Shown piece by piece: positions 39,713 to 48,923 of a DNA stretch of 64,000 bases; position 1 is the stretch's first letter, and each line of letters opens with the position of its first letter. The notes beneath the pieces were generated by a model, which saw only the letters and a program-made list of their open reading frames with translations, was not told the DNA's origin and searched no databases. The translations under genes and the position numbers were made by a program. Source of the DNA: JBEVOS01 sp044226655 (GTDB lineage: Bacteria > Pseudomonadota > Alphaproteobacteria > Caulobacterales > Aquidulcibacteraceae). Location of the stretch: NCBI GenBank assembly GCA_044226655.1, contig JBGAGO010000001.1, positions 1,352,957 through 1,416,956 on the forward strand, written 5' to 3'.

Positions 39713-41190
39713 GGAGAAGCCTCTTGGCGGGAAAGGTGAAGCTGTCGGCGCTCTTTGGCGAAGAGCGCGTCGATCTGCGCGGCGATGGCGCGGTCGAGAT
39801 CACAGGGCTGACCGCAGACAGCCGCAAAGTCGAGCCGGGTTTTCTGTTCGCCGCGCTCAAGGGCGTCGCGCAGCACGGCCGAGATTTCGTGGCGCAGGCC
39901 AAGGCGCAAGGCGCGGCGGCGATCCTCTCCGAAGGCGATCTTCTCGAAGAGCCGGGCGTGGCGCATGTCGTCGCGCCCAATGCGCGGCGCGCTCTGGCGC
40001 TGGCGGCGGCGGCCTTCTATCCGCGCATGCCGGCGACGCGCGTCGGCGTCACCGGCACCAACGGCAAAAGCTCGACCGTCGATTTCCTGCGTCAGATTTG
40101 GGCCAGCGCCGGGATCAGAAGCGCGAGCCTGGGTACGCTCGGCGCGATCTGGCCGGGCGGGCTCGTCGATCTCGGCCACACCACCGCCGATCCCGTCGCA
40201 CTCCATCGCACGCTGCAACAGCTTGCCGATGATGGTGTGACGCATGTGGCGATGGAGACGTCCAGCCACGGCCTCGATCAGCATCGCCTGGATGCGCTCA
40301 CCTTCCAGGCCGGCGCCTTCCTCAATCTCACGCAGGACCATCTCGATTATCACGCCACGATGGACGCCTATCGCGCCGCGAAGCTGAAGCTTTGGGAGCG
40401 CGTGCAGCGCGGCGGCGGCGCCGTCGTGAATGCCGATTCGCCCGAAGCGCACGCCTTTGAAGAGGGCGCGCGCGCGCATGGTCTGCGCGTGCTGCAAACC
40501 GGCTGGCGCGCGGCGGCCGAAAGCGGTCTCAAGATCCGCGAAATCCAGCCGCGCCCCAATGCGCAGACGCTCGATCTCTCTTGGCGCGGCGAGCATGCGC
40601 GCGTCGAGCTGCCGCTGATCGGCGAGTTCCAGGCCATCAACGCGGTGACGGCCGCGACGCTCGCGCTCGCGCTCGGCGAAAGCCCCGCCGCCGTGTGGCG
40701 CGGCATGGAAGCGCTGCAGCCCGTGAAAGGCCGCATGGAGCATGTCGGCGCAACCAAGAGCGGCGCGCATGTGTTCGTCGACTATGCGCACACGCCCGAT
40801 GGCTTGGATGTGCTGCTGCGCGCCGCGCGCCCGCACGCGCCGGGCCGCATCGTGCTCGTGTTCGGCTGCGGCGGCGATCGCGACAAGGGCAAGCGTCCGA
40901 AGATGGGCGCCATCGCCGCGAAATTCGCCGATGTCATCATCGTCACCGACGACAATCCGCGCAGCGAAGACGCCGCCGCCATCCGCGCGCAGGTGCTCGA
41001 AGGCTGCCCCGGCGCCGAAAACATCGGCGATCGCGCGCGCGCCATCCAAACCGCGATCGGCCTCCTGCAGAAAGGCGATGCGCTGCTGATCGCCGGCAAG
41101 GGCCACGAGACGGGCCAGATCATCAACGGCGTGGTGCATCCATTTTCGGATCAGGACGTGGCCAAGAGCGCGTTGGAGATGAGCGCATGA
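39709..41190 (+). CDS. murE: UDP-MurNAc-tripeptide synthetase MurE
   Basis: 493 residues. Adds the third residue to the UDP-MurNAc peptide. P-loop GVTGTNGKSSTVDF, LNLTQDHLDYH and the DNPRSED motif, whose Asn/Arg select meso-diaminopimelate, so the wall is mDAP type. GTG 39709 overlaps the ftsI stop; TTG 39724 is an alternative with a better GAGGAG site just before it. Followed by a repeat element before murF. Confidence 0.96.
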   Translation: MRRSLLAGKVKLSALFGEERVDLRGDGAVEITGLTADSRKVEPGFLFAALKGVAQHGRDFVAQAKAQGAAAILSEGDLLEEPGVAHVVAPNARRALALAAAAFYPRMPATRVGVTGTNGKSSTVDFLRQIWASAGIRSASLGTLGAIWPGGLVDLGHTTADPVALHRTLQQLADDGVTHVAMETSSHGLDQHRLDALTFQAGAFLNLTQDHLDYHATMDAYRAAKLKLWERVQRGGGAVVNADSPEAHAFEEGARAHGLRVLQTGWRAAAESGLKIREIQPRPNAQTLDLSWRGEHARVELPLIGEFQAINAVTAATLALALGESPAAVWRGMEALQPVKGRMEHVGATKSGAHVFVDYAHTPDGLDVLLRAARPHAPGRIVLVFGCGGDRDKGKRPKMGAIAAKFADVIIVTDDNPRSEDAAAIRAQVLEGCPGAENIGDRARAIQTAIGLLQKGDALLIAGKGHETGQIINGVVHPFSDQDVAKSALEMSA

Positions 41191-41204
41191 CGAGGACGCT
41201 TAAC

Positions 41205-41343
41205 GCCGTCCTTCCCCGAGAGGGGAAGGTGGCGCGTGCGGAGCGCGCGCCGGATGGGGCGGAAACGCAACGCCTGTCGCGTGTCCGCCCCCTCAGTCAG
41301 CGCTGCGCGCCGACAGCTCCCCCTCTCGGGGGAGCACGGCGTT
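41205..41343. repeat. Family A-type repeat inside the murE-murF junction
   Basis: Left arm GCCGTCCTTCCCCGAGAGGGGAAGG and right arm CTCCCCCTCTCGGGGGAGCACGGC, with inner GCGCGTGCGGAGCGCGC and CAGCGCTGCGCGCCGACAGC hairpins. It enlarges this junction to 178 nt where other dcw junctions overlap. Its palindromes could reduce downstream expression. Confidence 0.78.
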
Positions 41344-41368
41344 GCGCGGTCGGTACGGAGAACGCGGC

Positions 41369-42769
41369 ATGAAAGACGCGCTGTGGTTGGCGGAAGATGC
41401 GGCGCGCGCGACGGGCGGGCGGCTGGTCGGCGCGGATGCGTGGATCGCGTCCGGCGTGTCGATCGACACGCGCGAGCTGCAGAGCGGCGATCTCTTCGTT
41501 GCGCTCAAGGATGTGCGCGACGGCCATGATTTTCTCGACGCGGCCTATGCGGCAGGCGCCTGCGCAGCCTTGGTGAGCGATGCGGACAAGGCCAAGGGCC
41601 CCGCGCTCGTCGTTCCCGATGTTCTGGAAGCGCTGCGCCGCCTCGCCGAAGCCGCGCGCGAACGCTCCAGCGCCAAGCGCGTCGCCATCACCGGCTCGGT
41701 CGGCAAGACCTCAACCAAGGAAGCCGTCGCCGCCTGCCTGCGCGCCAGCGGCAAGACCCATGCGGCTGTGAAGAGCTTCAACAATCATTGGGGCGTGCCG
41801 CTCACGCTGTCGCGCCTGCCGCGCGACGCAGCGTACGGCGTGTTCGAGATCGGCATGAACCATCGCGGCGAAATTCTGCCGCTGACGACTTTGGTGAAGC
41901 CGCACATCGCCATCGTCACCTGGATCGCGCCGGCGCATGTCGAAAATCTCGGCTCGCTCGAAGCCATCGCCGATGAGAAGGGCGATGTGTTCGCCGGCCT
42001 TGAGCCTGGCGGAACGGCGCTTGTGCCAAACGAAGCGCCGCACGCCGCGCGCCTGCTCGCCGCGGCGGAAGACAACGCCGCCAACATCGTGCGCTTTGGT
42101 CGCGATCCGGCCTGCGAAGCGCGTCTGCTGAAATTCGACATGGTCGAAGGCGGCGCCGTCGCCGAAGCCGACATTCTCGGCCGGCAGATCCGCTATCGCA
42201 TCGGCGCGGAAGGCGCGCATTGGGCGCTCAACAGCGTCGCCGCGCTCGCCGCCGCTGATCTCGCCGGCGGGGATGTCTTTGAGGCGGCCCATGCGCTCGC
42301 CGCGTTCAAGGCGCCGGCCGGGCGCGGCGTCGCGAAAACGGTTTCCGCGCCCTTCGGCGCGTTCGTGCTTGTGGATGATTCCTACAACGCCAATCCCGCC
42401 TCGATGGCGGCTGCGCTCGCCACGCTCGGCGCGCGCCCGGCCGAGGGGCGGCGGATCGCCGCCCTTGGGGATATGTTGGAGCTCGGCCCCGATGCGCGCG
42501 CCTATCATGCGGGCCTGGCCGAGCCCATTGAATCCGCTCAGGTCGACCTCGTTTTCGCCGCCGGCCCGCTGATGGCTGCGCTCTATGAACGCCTGCCAGC
42601 GGCGCGGCAGGGGGGCTATGCGGAGAGCGCGGATGCGTTGATACCGATGCTGGCGGGCGCGCTTCGGGGGGGCGACGTCGTTTTGGTGAAGGGGTCCAAC
42701 GGGTCGCGCATGATGAAGGTCGTAGAAGCGCTGTCGCGCCTGGAATCGAATCGGGACGAGGGCCGCTGA
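41369..42769 (+). CDS. murF: UDP-MurNAc-pentapeptide synthetase MurF
   Basis: 466 residues from ATG 41369 (CGGAGAAC upstream). Adds D-Ala-D-Ala. Mur ligase P-loop ITGSVGKTSTKEAV, KSFNNHWGVPLTL, FEIGMNHRGEI and the C-terminal VDDSYNANPASMAAAL are characteristic of MurF. Its TGA is directly followed by the mraY ATG. Confidence 0.96.
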   Translation: MKDALWLAEDAARATGGRLVGADAWIASGVSIDTRELQSGDLFVALKDVRDGHDFLDAAYAAGACAALVSDADKAKGPALVVPDVLEALRRLAEAARERSSAKRVAITGSVGKTSTKEAVAACLRASGKTHAAVKSFNNHWGVPLTLSRLPRDAAYGVFEIGMNHRGEILPLTTLVKPHIAIVTWIAPAHVENLGSLEAIADEKGDVFAGLEPGGTALVPNEAPHAARLLAAAEDNAANIVRFGRDPACEARLLKFDMVEGGAVAEADILGRQIRYRIGAEGAHWALNSVAALAAADLAGGDVFEAAHALAAFKAPAGRGVAKTVSAPFGAFVLVDDSYNANPASMAAALATLGARPAEGRRIAALGDMLELGPDARAYHAGLAEPIESAQVDLVFAAGPLMAALYERLPAARQGGYAESADALIPMLAGALRGGDVVLVKGSNGSRMMKVVEALSRLESNRDEGR

Positions 42770-43915
42770 ATGCTCGAATGGCTGTCGCATTCTGCGCATC
42801 ACCTGCCGCTGATCAATCTGTTCAACTACATCACGTTCCGCGCCGGCGGCGCGGTCGTGACGGCCATGCTCATCGCCTTCATCATCGGCGCGCCGATGAT
42901 CAATTGGCTGCGCAAGAAGCAGGGCAAGGGCCAGCCGATCCGCACCGATGGGCCGGAAGGCCATCTGCTCTCCAAGAAGGGCACGCCCACCATGGGCGGC
43001 TTCATCATCCTCATCAGCGTGGGCATCGCCTCGCTGCTCTGGGCCAATCTGGCGAACCCTTACGTGTGGGCCGTGCTGATCGTCACCGGCGGTTTCGGCG
43101 CCGTCGGCTTCATGGATGATTTCGCCAAGGTCACGAAGCAGACGCATGACGGGCTGTCGAGCCGGATGCGCCTCGGCCTTGAATTCCTGATCGCGCTCGG
43201 CGCCACGCTCATCATGCTGTGGGCGGAATGGAGCACCAACCCCGCCAGCGCCCACCACGCGCAAGTGTTCTGGCAGGCGCTGATCGAAGGCAAAGGCGAT
43301 TTCACGGTCGTTGCGCTGCCGTTCTTCAAGGATTTCGGCATCCAGATCGGACCGCTCTTCCTGCTGTTCGCGATGATCGTGATCGTGGGCTTCGGCAATG
43401 CGGTGAATTTCACCGACGGGCTCGACGGGCTGGCGATCGTGCCGGTGATGATCGCGGCGGGCACGTTCGGCTTCATCGCCTATCTCGTCGGGCGCGTGGA
43501 TTATTCGGCCTATCTCGGCATCCGCCATGTCTCGGGCGTGGGCGAATTGTCGGTGCTGCTGGCGGCGCTGCTCGGCGCGGGCCTCGGCTTTCTCTGGTAC
43601 AACGCGCCGCCCGCGCGCGTCTTCATGGGCGATACCGGCTCGCTCGCGCTCGGCGGCATGCTGGGCGCGGTCGCGGTGGCGGCGAAGCACGAATTCGTTC
43701 TCGCCATCGTGGGCGGGCTCTTCCTGCTCGAACTCTTCTCCGTGATCATTCAGGTCGCCGTCTATCAGCGCACGGGCAAGCGCGTTTTCCTGATGGCGCC
43801 GTTCCACCACCATTTCGAAAAGCTCGGCTGGGCGGAGCCGACGATCGTGATCCGGTTCTGGATCATCTCGACGATCTTTGCGCTCGCCGGGCTCGCCACG
43901 CTCAAGCTGAGGTAG
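42770..43915 (+). CDS. mraY: Phospho-MurNAc-pentapeptide transferase MraY
   Basis: 381 residues with about ten membrane segments. Active-site residues: GFMDDFAKVTKQTHDGLS (D116, D117), NAVNFTDGLDGLA and the final-loop APFHHHFEKLGW with the His triplet. It makes lipid I from undecaprenyl phosphate on the inner membrane face. The N-terminal QPIRTDGPEGHLLSKKGTPTMGG motif is intact. Confidence 0.97.
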   Translation: MLEWLSHSAHHLPLINLFNYITFRAGGAVVTAMLIAFIIGAPMINWLRKKQGKGQPIRTDGPEGHLLSKKGTPTMGGFIILISVGIASLLWANLANPYVWAVLIVTGGFGAVGFMDDFAKVTKQTHDGLSSRMRLGLEFLIALGATLIMLWAEWSTNPASAHHAQVFWQALIEGKGDFTVVALPFFKDFGIQIGPLFLLFAMIVIVGFGNAVNFTDGLDGLAIVPVMIAAGTFGFIAYLVGRVDYSAYLGIRHVSGVGELSVLLAALLGAGLGFLWYNAPPARVFMGDTGSLALGGMLGAVAVAAKHEFVLAIVGGLFLLELFSVIIQVAVYQRTGKRVFLMAPFHHHFEKLGWAEPTIVIRFWIISTIFALAGLATLKLR

Positions 43916-43955
43916 CGATGGCGATGCGCGGGCCTTCGAGCGCGGAGACGCGCGC

Positions 43956-45383
43956 GTGATCCCGATCACGCAATTCCGTGGCCGCGACGTGGCCGTGTTT
44001 GGCCTGGCGCGCTCGGGCCTCGCCGCGGCGAAGGCGCTGAAGGCCGGCGGCGCGCGCGTGCATGCCTGGGACGATAATGACATCTCCCGCGCCCATGCCG
44101 AATCCGAAGGCGTCACGCCGTCCGACATCAACGCCCGCGATTGGCGCAAATTCGCCGCCCTCGTGCTCTCGCCCGGCGTGCCGCTCACCCATCCCGAACC
44201 GCATCGCATGGTGCTCCTGGCGCAGGCCGTCGGCGTGCCGGTGATCGGCGACATCGAACTCTTTGCGCGCGAGGTGAACGCGCTGCCCGCGACGGCGCGT
44301 CCGAAAATCATCGGCATCACCGGCACCAATGGCAAATCGACCACCACGGCGCTCATCAATTGGATTTTGAAATCCGCCGGCAAGGATGTCCGCATGGGCG
44401 GCAATATCGGGCTCTCCGTGCTCGATCTCGCGCCCTTGCACGCCGGCGCCTATTACGTGCTGGAATTGTCGTCCTATCAGCTCGATCTCACGCAGAGCCT
44501 GCGCTGCGATGTGTCGGTGCTGCTCAACATCACGCCCGATCATCTCGATCGCCATGGCGGCATGGACGGCTATGTCGCCGCCAAGAAGCGCATTTTCCGC
44601 AATCAGGGCGCCGGCGATTGGGCCGTCATCGGCGTTGACGATCCGACCTGCGCCGCCATCTGCACCTCGCTCACCGCGAGCGCGCCGCAAATCGTCTCGC
44701 CGATCTCCGCGGGCCAAACGCTTGGCCGCGGCGTCTTCGCGCTGCGCGGCAAAATCTTCGATGTGCTCGGCGCGCGCGCGGAAGCCGTCGCCGATCTCGA
44801 AGCCGCGCCCGCTCTGCCGGGCCGGCACAATTGGCAGAACGCCGCCGCCGCCTACGCCGCCGCGCGCGCCATGGGGATCGAGCCGCGCGTGATCGCGCAC
44901 GCGCTGACGACGTTTCCCGGCCTCGCCCATCGCCAGGAGCGCGTCGCCACCGTGCAAGGCGTGCGTTTCATCAATGACAGCAAGGCCACCAACGCCGATG
45001 CGGCCGAACAGGCGCTCGCCTGCTATCCGAAAATCTTCTGGATCGCCGGCGGGCGCGCCAAGGCGGGCGGCATCGAAAGCCTGCGTCAATTCTTTCCGCG
45101 CATCGCGCACGCCTTCCTGATCGGCGAAGCGCAGGAGGCCTTCGCCAAGACGCTCGAAGGCGAAGCCGCGTTCACGCTGGCGGGCGATGTCGAAACCGCG
45201 ACCGAGCTCGCCTACGACGCCGCGCGCAAATCGGGCGATCCGCACCCGATCGTGCTGTTCTCGCCAGCGTGCGCCTCGTTCGATCAGTACACGGATTTCG
45301 AAGCGCGCGGCGATGCGTTCAAGGCGGCGGTCGAAGAGATCGCGGCCCGGCCCGGCCCGGCGCGCAAGGCGGGGCCGTTGTGA
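43956..45383 (+). CDS. murD: UDP-MurNAc-L-alanine:D-glutamate ligase MurD
   Basis: 475 residues from GTG 43956, with GGAGAC upstream. N-terminal Rossmann part VAVFGLARSGLAAAKAL, P-loop GITGTNGKSTTTALI, ELSSYQLD and LNITPDHLDRHGGMDGY; the C-terminal FINDSKATNADA matches MurD. The adjoining sequence LFSPACASFDQYTDFEARG is the usual MurD end. Overlaps ftsW by a GTGA. Confidence 0.96.
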   Translation: MIPITQFRGRDVAVFGLARSGLAAAKALKAGGARVHAWDDNDISRAHAESEGVTPSDINARDWRKFAALVLSPGVPLTHPEPHRMVLLAQAVGVPVIGDIELFAREVNALPATARPKIIGITGTNGKSTTTALINWILKSAGKDVRMGGNIGLSVLDLAPLHAGAYYVLELSSYQLDLTQSLRCDVSVLLNITPDHLDRHGGMDGYVAAKKRIFRNQGAGDWAVIGVDDPTCAAICTSLTASAPQIVSPISAGQTLGRGVFALRGKIFDVLGARAEAVADLEAAPALPGRHNWQNAAAAYAAARAMGIEPRVIAHALTTFPGLAHRQERVATVQGVRFINDSKATNADAAEQALACYPKIFWIAGGRAKAGGIESLRQFFPRIAHAFLIGEAQEAFAKTLEGEAAFTLAGDVETATELAYDAARKSGDPHPIVLFSPACASFDQYTDFEARGDAFKAAVEEIAARPGPARKAGPL

Positions 45384-46519
45384 GCTTGGCGGTCGCGGCG
45401 CCGGCGCGCGCGGCGTTCGAGCGCGCGCGCACCTTCGATCGGCCCATCCTTATCATTGCCGCGACATTGCTCGCGGCGGGCGTCTTGATCGCGCTGGCCG
45501 CCAGCCCCGCCGCGAGCGCGCAATTCGGCGCCAATTCGGCGTTCTATTTCGCGATGCGCCAAGCCGGTTACGCGGCCGCGGGCGTCGCCATCGCGCTGAT
45601 CGCCGCGCAGGCCGATCCGCGCACCGTGCGGCGCGTCAGCGTCGTGCTCGCCGCGCTGATGCTGCCTCTAGCGGCGCTGGTTTCTGTGTTCGGGCCTGAC
45701 GTACGCGGCGCGCAGCGCTGGGTGATGATCGGCGGCCTCTCGTTCCAGCCGTCGGAAATCCTCAAGCCTTCGCTCGTCATCGTGTGGGCCTGGATGCTGT
45801 CGGAGATGGTGCGCGACAAGCGCTTTCCCGGCTGGCAGATTTCGCTGGCGATCTACGCCCTGGCTGCGCTCGCGCTTCTGGCGCAGCCCGATCTCGGCCA
45901 GACCGTGCTGCTGCTCGCCGTGCTGGCGCCGATGCTGATGCTCGCGGGCGTCAAGACGCGCTGGCTGGCGCTCGGCGGGTTCGCCGCCATCGCCTTCGCC
46001 GCAGCCCTCATCGTGCTCTATCCGCATGCGCGCGAACGCTGGGCCGGCTTCGTGCATCCCGAAGGCCCCGAAGCCTATCAAGTGGGCCTCGCGCTCGATG
46101 CGATTTCATCGGGCGGCGTCGTCGGGCGCGGGCCGGGCGAGGGGGTCGTGAAGCGCAGCCTGCCGGACGCGCACGCCGATTTCGTGTTCGCGGTCGCGGC
46201 CGAAGAATTCGGCCTCTTCGCCTCCGTCGGCGCCATCGCACTGTTCGGCGCCTTGGCGTTCCGCGGCCTCTCGCGCGCCAGCCGCCTCGTCGATCCGTTC
46301 GATCAGATCGCCGCGGCGGGGCTGACGACGCTTCTCGTCGCGCAGGCCGCCGTGCATATCGCGGTCAACGTGGCGCTGGCGCCCGCGAAGGGCATGACCT
46401 TGCCGTTCGTCTCCTATGGCGGCTCGTCTATGATCGGCTGCGCGCTGACGCTCGGCTTTCTCCTGGCGCTGACGCGCGCGCGTCCCGGCGCCTATCTCTT
46501 CGAAGGACGCGCTCCATGA
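45380..46519 (+). CDS. ftsW: Septal peptidoglycan polymerase FtsW
   Basis: 379 residues from GTG 45380, overlapping the murD stop. SEDS-family protein with about ten membrane segments; RWVMIGGLSFQPSEILKPSLVIVWAWML, DLGQTVLL, ALDAISSGGVVGRGPGEGVVKRSLPDAHADFVFAVAAEEFG and FVSYGGSSMIG are typical. It polymerises lipid II at the septum with FtsI. The frame open to 45269 lies in murD sequence and is not used. Confidence 0.96.
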   Translation: MSLAVAAPARAAFERARTFDRPILIIAATLLAAGVLIALAASPAASAQFGANSAFYFAMRQAGYAAAGVAIALIAAQADPRTVRRVSVVLAALMLPLAALVSVFGPDVRGAQRWVMIGGLSFQPSEILKPSLVIVWAWMLSEMVRDKRFPGWQISLAIYALAALALLAQPDLGQTVLLLAVLAPMLMLAGVKTRWLALGGFAAIAFAAALIVLYPHARERWAGFVHPEGPEAYQVGLALDAISSGGVVGRGPGEGVVKRSLPDAHADFVFAVAAEEFGLFASVGAIALFGALAFRGLSRASRLVDPFDQIAAAGLTTLLVAQAAVHIAVNVALAPAKGMTLPFVSYGGSSMIGCALTLGFLLALTRARPGAYLFEGRAP

Positions 46520-47607
46520 GTCTCGTGCTGATCGCGGCGGGCGGTACAGGGGGGCATCTCTTTCCCGCGCACGCCTTCGCGCAGGAAATGCTGAAGCGCG
46601 GCTGGCGCGTCGTGCTGATGACCGACATTCGCGGCCGCCGCTACGCCGAAGGCTTTCCCGCCGAAGCCATCATCGACGTGCCGGCGGCGACGTTCTCGCT
46701 CTCCAACCCGATCAAAGCCGCGGGCGGGGGCTTGCGCGTGCTGCGCGGCATCGCCGCCGCGCGCGGCCATTTTGCACGCCTGAACCCCGCGCTCGTCGCC
46801 GGCTTCGGCGGCTATCCGAGCGTGCCCGCGCTCTGGGTCGCGCGCGCGCAGAAGGTTCCGATCCTCATCTTCCAATCCGACGCAGTGCTCGGCCGCGTGA
46901 ATCGCTATTTCGCACCCGCCGCCGCCGCCATCGCTTGCGGTTTCGAACGGCTCGATCGTTTGCCGCCGGGCTGTGAGGCCAAGAAGCGCGTCACCGGCAA
47001 TCCGATCCGCCCCGCCATCCTCGCCATGCGCGATGCGCCATACCCCGATGCGCCCGAAGGCGGCCGGCTCACCATTCTCGTCACCGGCGGCAGCCAGGGC
47101 GCGCGCCTGTTCGGCGAGGTCGTGCCTGTCGCCATCGCGCAATTGCCGCCGGAATTGCGCGACCGCGTGCACGTCGTCCAGCAAGTGCGCGAAGAGCAGA
47201 TGGACGAGGTGCGCTCCACCTACGATCACGCCGCCGTTTCGTTCGAACTCGCACCCTTCTTCGCCGACATGCCGCAGCGCCTCGCGCAAGCGCATCTCTT
47301 CATCGGCCGCGCCGGCGCTTCTTCGGTCACCGAGGTGCAGGCCGTCGGCCGGCCCGCGATCTTCGTGCCGCTCGGCATCGCCGCCGATGATCACCAGACC
47401 GCCAACGCCGAAGGCATGGTCGATGTCGGCGCCGCCGACGTCATCGCCGAGGTGAATTTCGACGCCGCCGCGCTCGGCAAAGTGCTGCGCGCACGGCTCG
47501 CCGATCCGCACGGCCTCGCCGTCCGCGCCGCCGCCGCCCGCGCCTCCGGCCGCATCGACGCCGCCGAGAAACTCGCCGACCTCGCCATTGATCTCGGCGG
47601 GGGATGA
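46516..47607 (+). CDS. murG: UDP-GlcNAc transferase MurG
   Basis: 363 residues, ATG on the ftsW stop. N-terminal AAGGTGGHLFPAHAFA, FGGYPSVPALWVA, TGNPIRP, the second-domain TGGSQGARLF and GRAGASSVTEVQAVGRPAIFVPLGIAADDHQTANA identify MurG, which makes lipid II from lipid I. Its stop overlaps the GNAT gene. Confidence 0.97.
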   Translation: MSLVLIAAGGTGGHLFPAHAFAQEMLKRGWRVVLMTDIRGRRYAEGFPAEAIIDVPAATFSLSNPIKAAGGGLRVLRGIAAARGHFARLNPALVAGFGGYPSVPALWVARAQKVPILIFQSDAVLGRVNRYFAPAAAAIACGFERLDRLPPGCEAKKRVTGNPIRPAILAMRDAPYPDAPEGGRLTILVTGGSQGARLFGEVVPVAIAQLPPELRDRVHVVQQVREEQMDEVRSTYDHAAVSFELAPFFADMPQRLAQAHLFIGRAGASSVTEVQAVGRPAIFVPLGIAADDHQTANAEGMVDVGAADVIAEVNFDAAALGKVLRARLADPHGLAVRAAAARASGRIDAAEKLADLAIDLGGG

Positions 47608-48137
47608 GCTTCACGCATCGCCTGGCGCGAGAAACGGACATCCAAGCGCTGCGCGCGCTGATGGATGCGGCGATCCCCGCGCTGCTCGCGCCCTATCTCA
47701 CGCCGGCGCAGGTGAAAGCGTCCTTCGCCATCATGGGTCTCGACACCCAGCTGATCGCGGATGGAACCTATTTCCTGATCGAAGAGGACGGCGCGCTCGT
47801 CGCTTGCGGCGGCTGGAGCCGGCGCGCGACCTTGTTCGGCGGCGATCACAGCGCGGGCCGCGACGCCGCGCTGCTCGATTGCGCGACCGAGGCCGCCCGA
47901 GTGCGCGCCATGTACACGCATCCCGCCTACGCGCGGCGCGGCGCCGGCCGCCTCATCCTCGCGCTCTGCGAAGCCGCCGCGCGCGCCGAAGGCTTCGCCC
48001 TCGTGGAGCTCGCCGCCACCATGGCGGGCGTCCCGCTCTACGCCGCCTGCGGCTATCGCGCGCTCGAAGATTTTGAGGCAGATACGCCCACCGGCGTCCG
48101 CGTGCCCCTGAAACGCATGGGCAAGACGCTGGCTTGA
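47604..48137 (+). CDS. GNAT N-acetyltransferase inserted after murG
   Basis: 177 residues. Core GNAT features: AVFL-type strand replaced by TYFLIEEDGALVACGGW, and the acetyl-CoA loop ARVRAMYTHPAYARRGAGRLILALCEAAARA with GYRALEDF near the end. The A-x3-ARRGAGR loop fits the R-x2-G-x-G/A pattern. Coupled to murG by ATGA, so co-expressed with wall synthesis; substrate unknown. Confidence 0.87.
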   Translation: MSFTHRLARETDIQALRALMDAAIPALLAPYLTPAQVKASFAIMGLDTQLIADGTYFLIEEDGALVACGGWSRRATLFGGDHSAGRDAALLDCATEAARVRAMYTHPAYARRGAGRLILALCEAAARAEGFALVELAATMAGVPLYAACGYRALEDFEADTPTGVRVPLKRMGKTLA

Positions 48138-48206
48138 GTTGCAGGCCGGCGCGCCGCGCCTGGCGGGGATGATGCGGGCGGGCGCGGTTTGCGCTATGGT
48201 GCGCCC

Positions 48207-48461
48207 ATGAGCGATTACAACATCGACGATCCTGGCGTGACGCTGAAGGTTCTCGTTGCGCGCGTGCGCGAAGGCCAGAAGGTCACGTTGACCGAAGACG
48301 GAAGGCCGGTGGCCGAAGTGATGCCCGCCGCCGGTGCGGACGCCGGCTTGCGGCCGCTGACCGAGGCGGAATGGGACGCTATTCGGGCCCGAAGCGCCGG
48401 CCGCAAGATCACGCTGAACGCCGTGGAATTGGTGCGCAAGATGCGAGATGAGGGCTATTGA
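48207..48461 (+). CDS. Phd/YefM-type antitoxin
   Basis: 84 residues. N-terminal half LKVLVARVREGQKVTLTEDGRPVAEVMP is the Phd/YefM DNA-binding and dimer domain; the acidic/basic C-terminus (TEAEWDAIRARSAGRKITLNAVELV) would wrap the toxin. Its TGA overlaps the TTG of the PIN toxin gene. Such antitoxins bind their toxin and autorepress. Confidence 0.85.
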   Translation: MSDYNIDDPGVTLKVLVARVREGQKVTLTEDGRPVAEVMPAAGADAGLRPLTEAEWDAIRARSAGRKITLNAVELVRKMRDEGY

Positions 48462-48877
48462 GCGTTTATCTGGACACCAGCGTCATCGTTTCCTTCTTCG
48501 CGAATGACGGGTTTCGCGAGCCTGCGGAGCGGGCGTTCGCTTCGCTGACGGCGCCTGCCTTCGTAAGCGACCTGACGGTGCTGGAGGTTTCGTCCGCCTT
48601 CTCTCAGCTGGTCCGCATGCAAAAGATATTGTTGGCGGATGCACACGCGGCGATAGCGGACTTCGACACATGGCGCGCGACGCAGCATGGGCCGGTCATC
48701 GTGTCGGCCGATTTTATGGCTGCTCAGACGTTCCTTCGCCGCTTTGATCTCAACTTGCGCGGTCCGGATGCGCTGCATATCGCGGCGGCGCAGCGAATAG
48801 CGGCCCCATTGCTGACCTTTGATGAGGCGATGGCCGGGTGCGCACGCCGGCTGGGCGTTTCCGTCGTGACGCCCTAG
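48458..48877 (+). CDS. PIN-domain toxin, VapC type
   Basis: 139 residues from TTG 48458; no ATG precedes the first catalytic Asp. PIN acidic residues: D6 (YLDTSVIVSFF), E43 (VLEVSSAFSQ), D104 (GPDALHIAAA) and D122 (TFDEAMAGC). These nucleases cut tRNA or rRNA. It follows the antitoxin on a TTGA overlap and sits 46 nt before murC, inside the dcw cluster. Confidence 0.9.
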   Translation: MSVYLDTSVIVSFFANDGFREPAERAFASLTAPAFVSDLTVLEVSSAFSQLVRMQKILLADAHAAIADFDTWRATQHGPVIVSADFMAAQTFLRRFDLNLRGPDALHIAAAQRIAAPLLTFDEAMAGCARRLGVSVVTP

Positions 48878-48923
48878 ACCATCCAACAAGAGACCATCCA
48901 AAATATCCGTTGCAAGGAAGTTC

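Noticed and set aside
43918..43959. 13-codon frame between mraY and murD
   Set aside because: Too short and only overlaps the murD start; the murD GTG has its own GGAGAC site.
41711..44404. Minus-strand open frame of 897 codons opposite murF and mraY
   Set aside because: Antisense shadow of essential genes with no recognisable domain.
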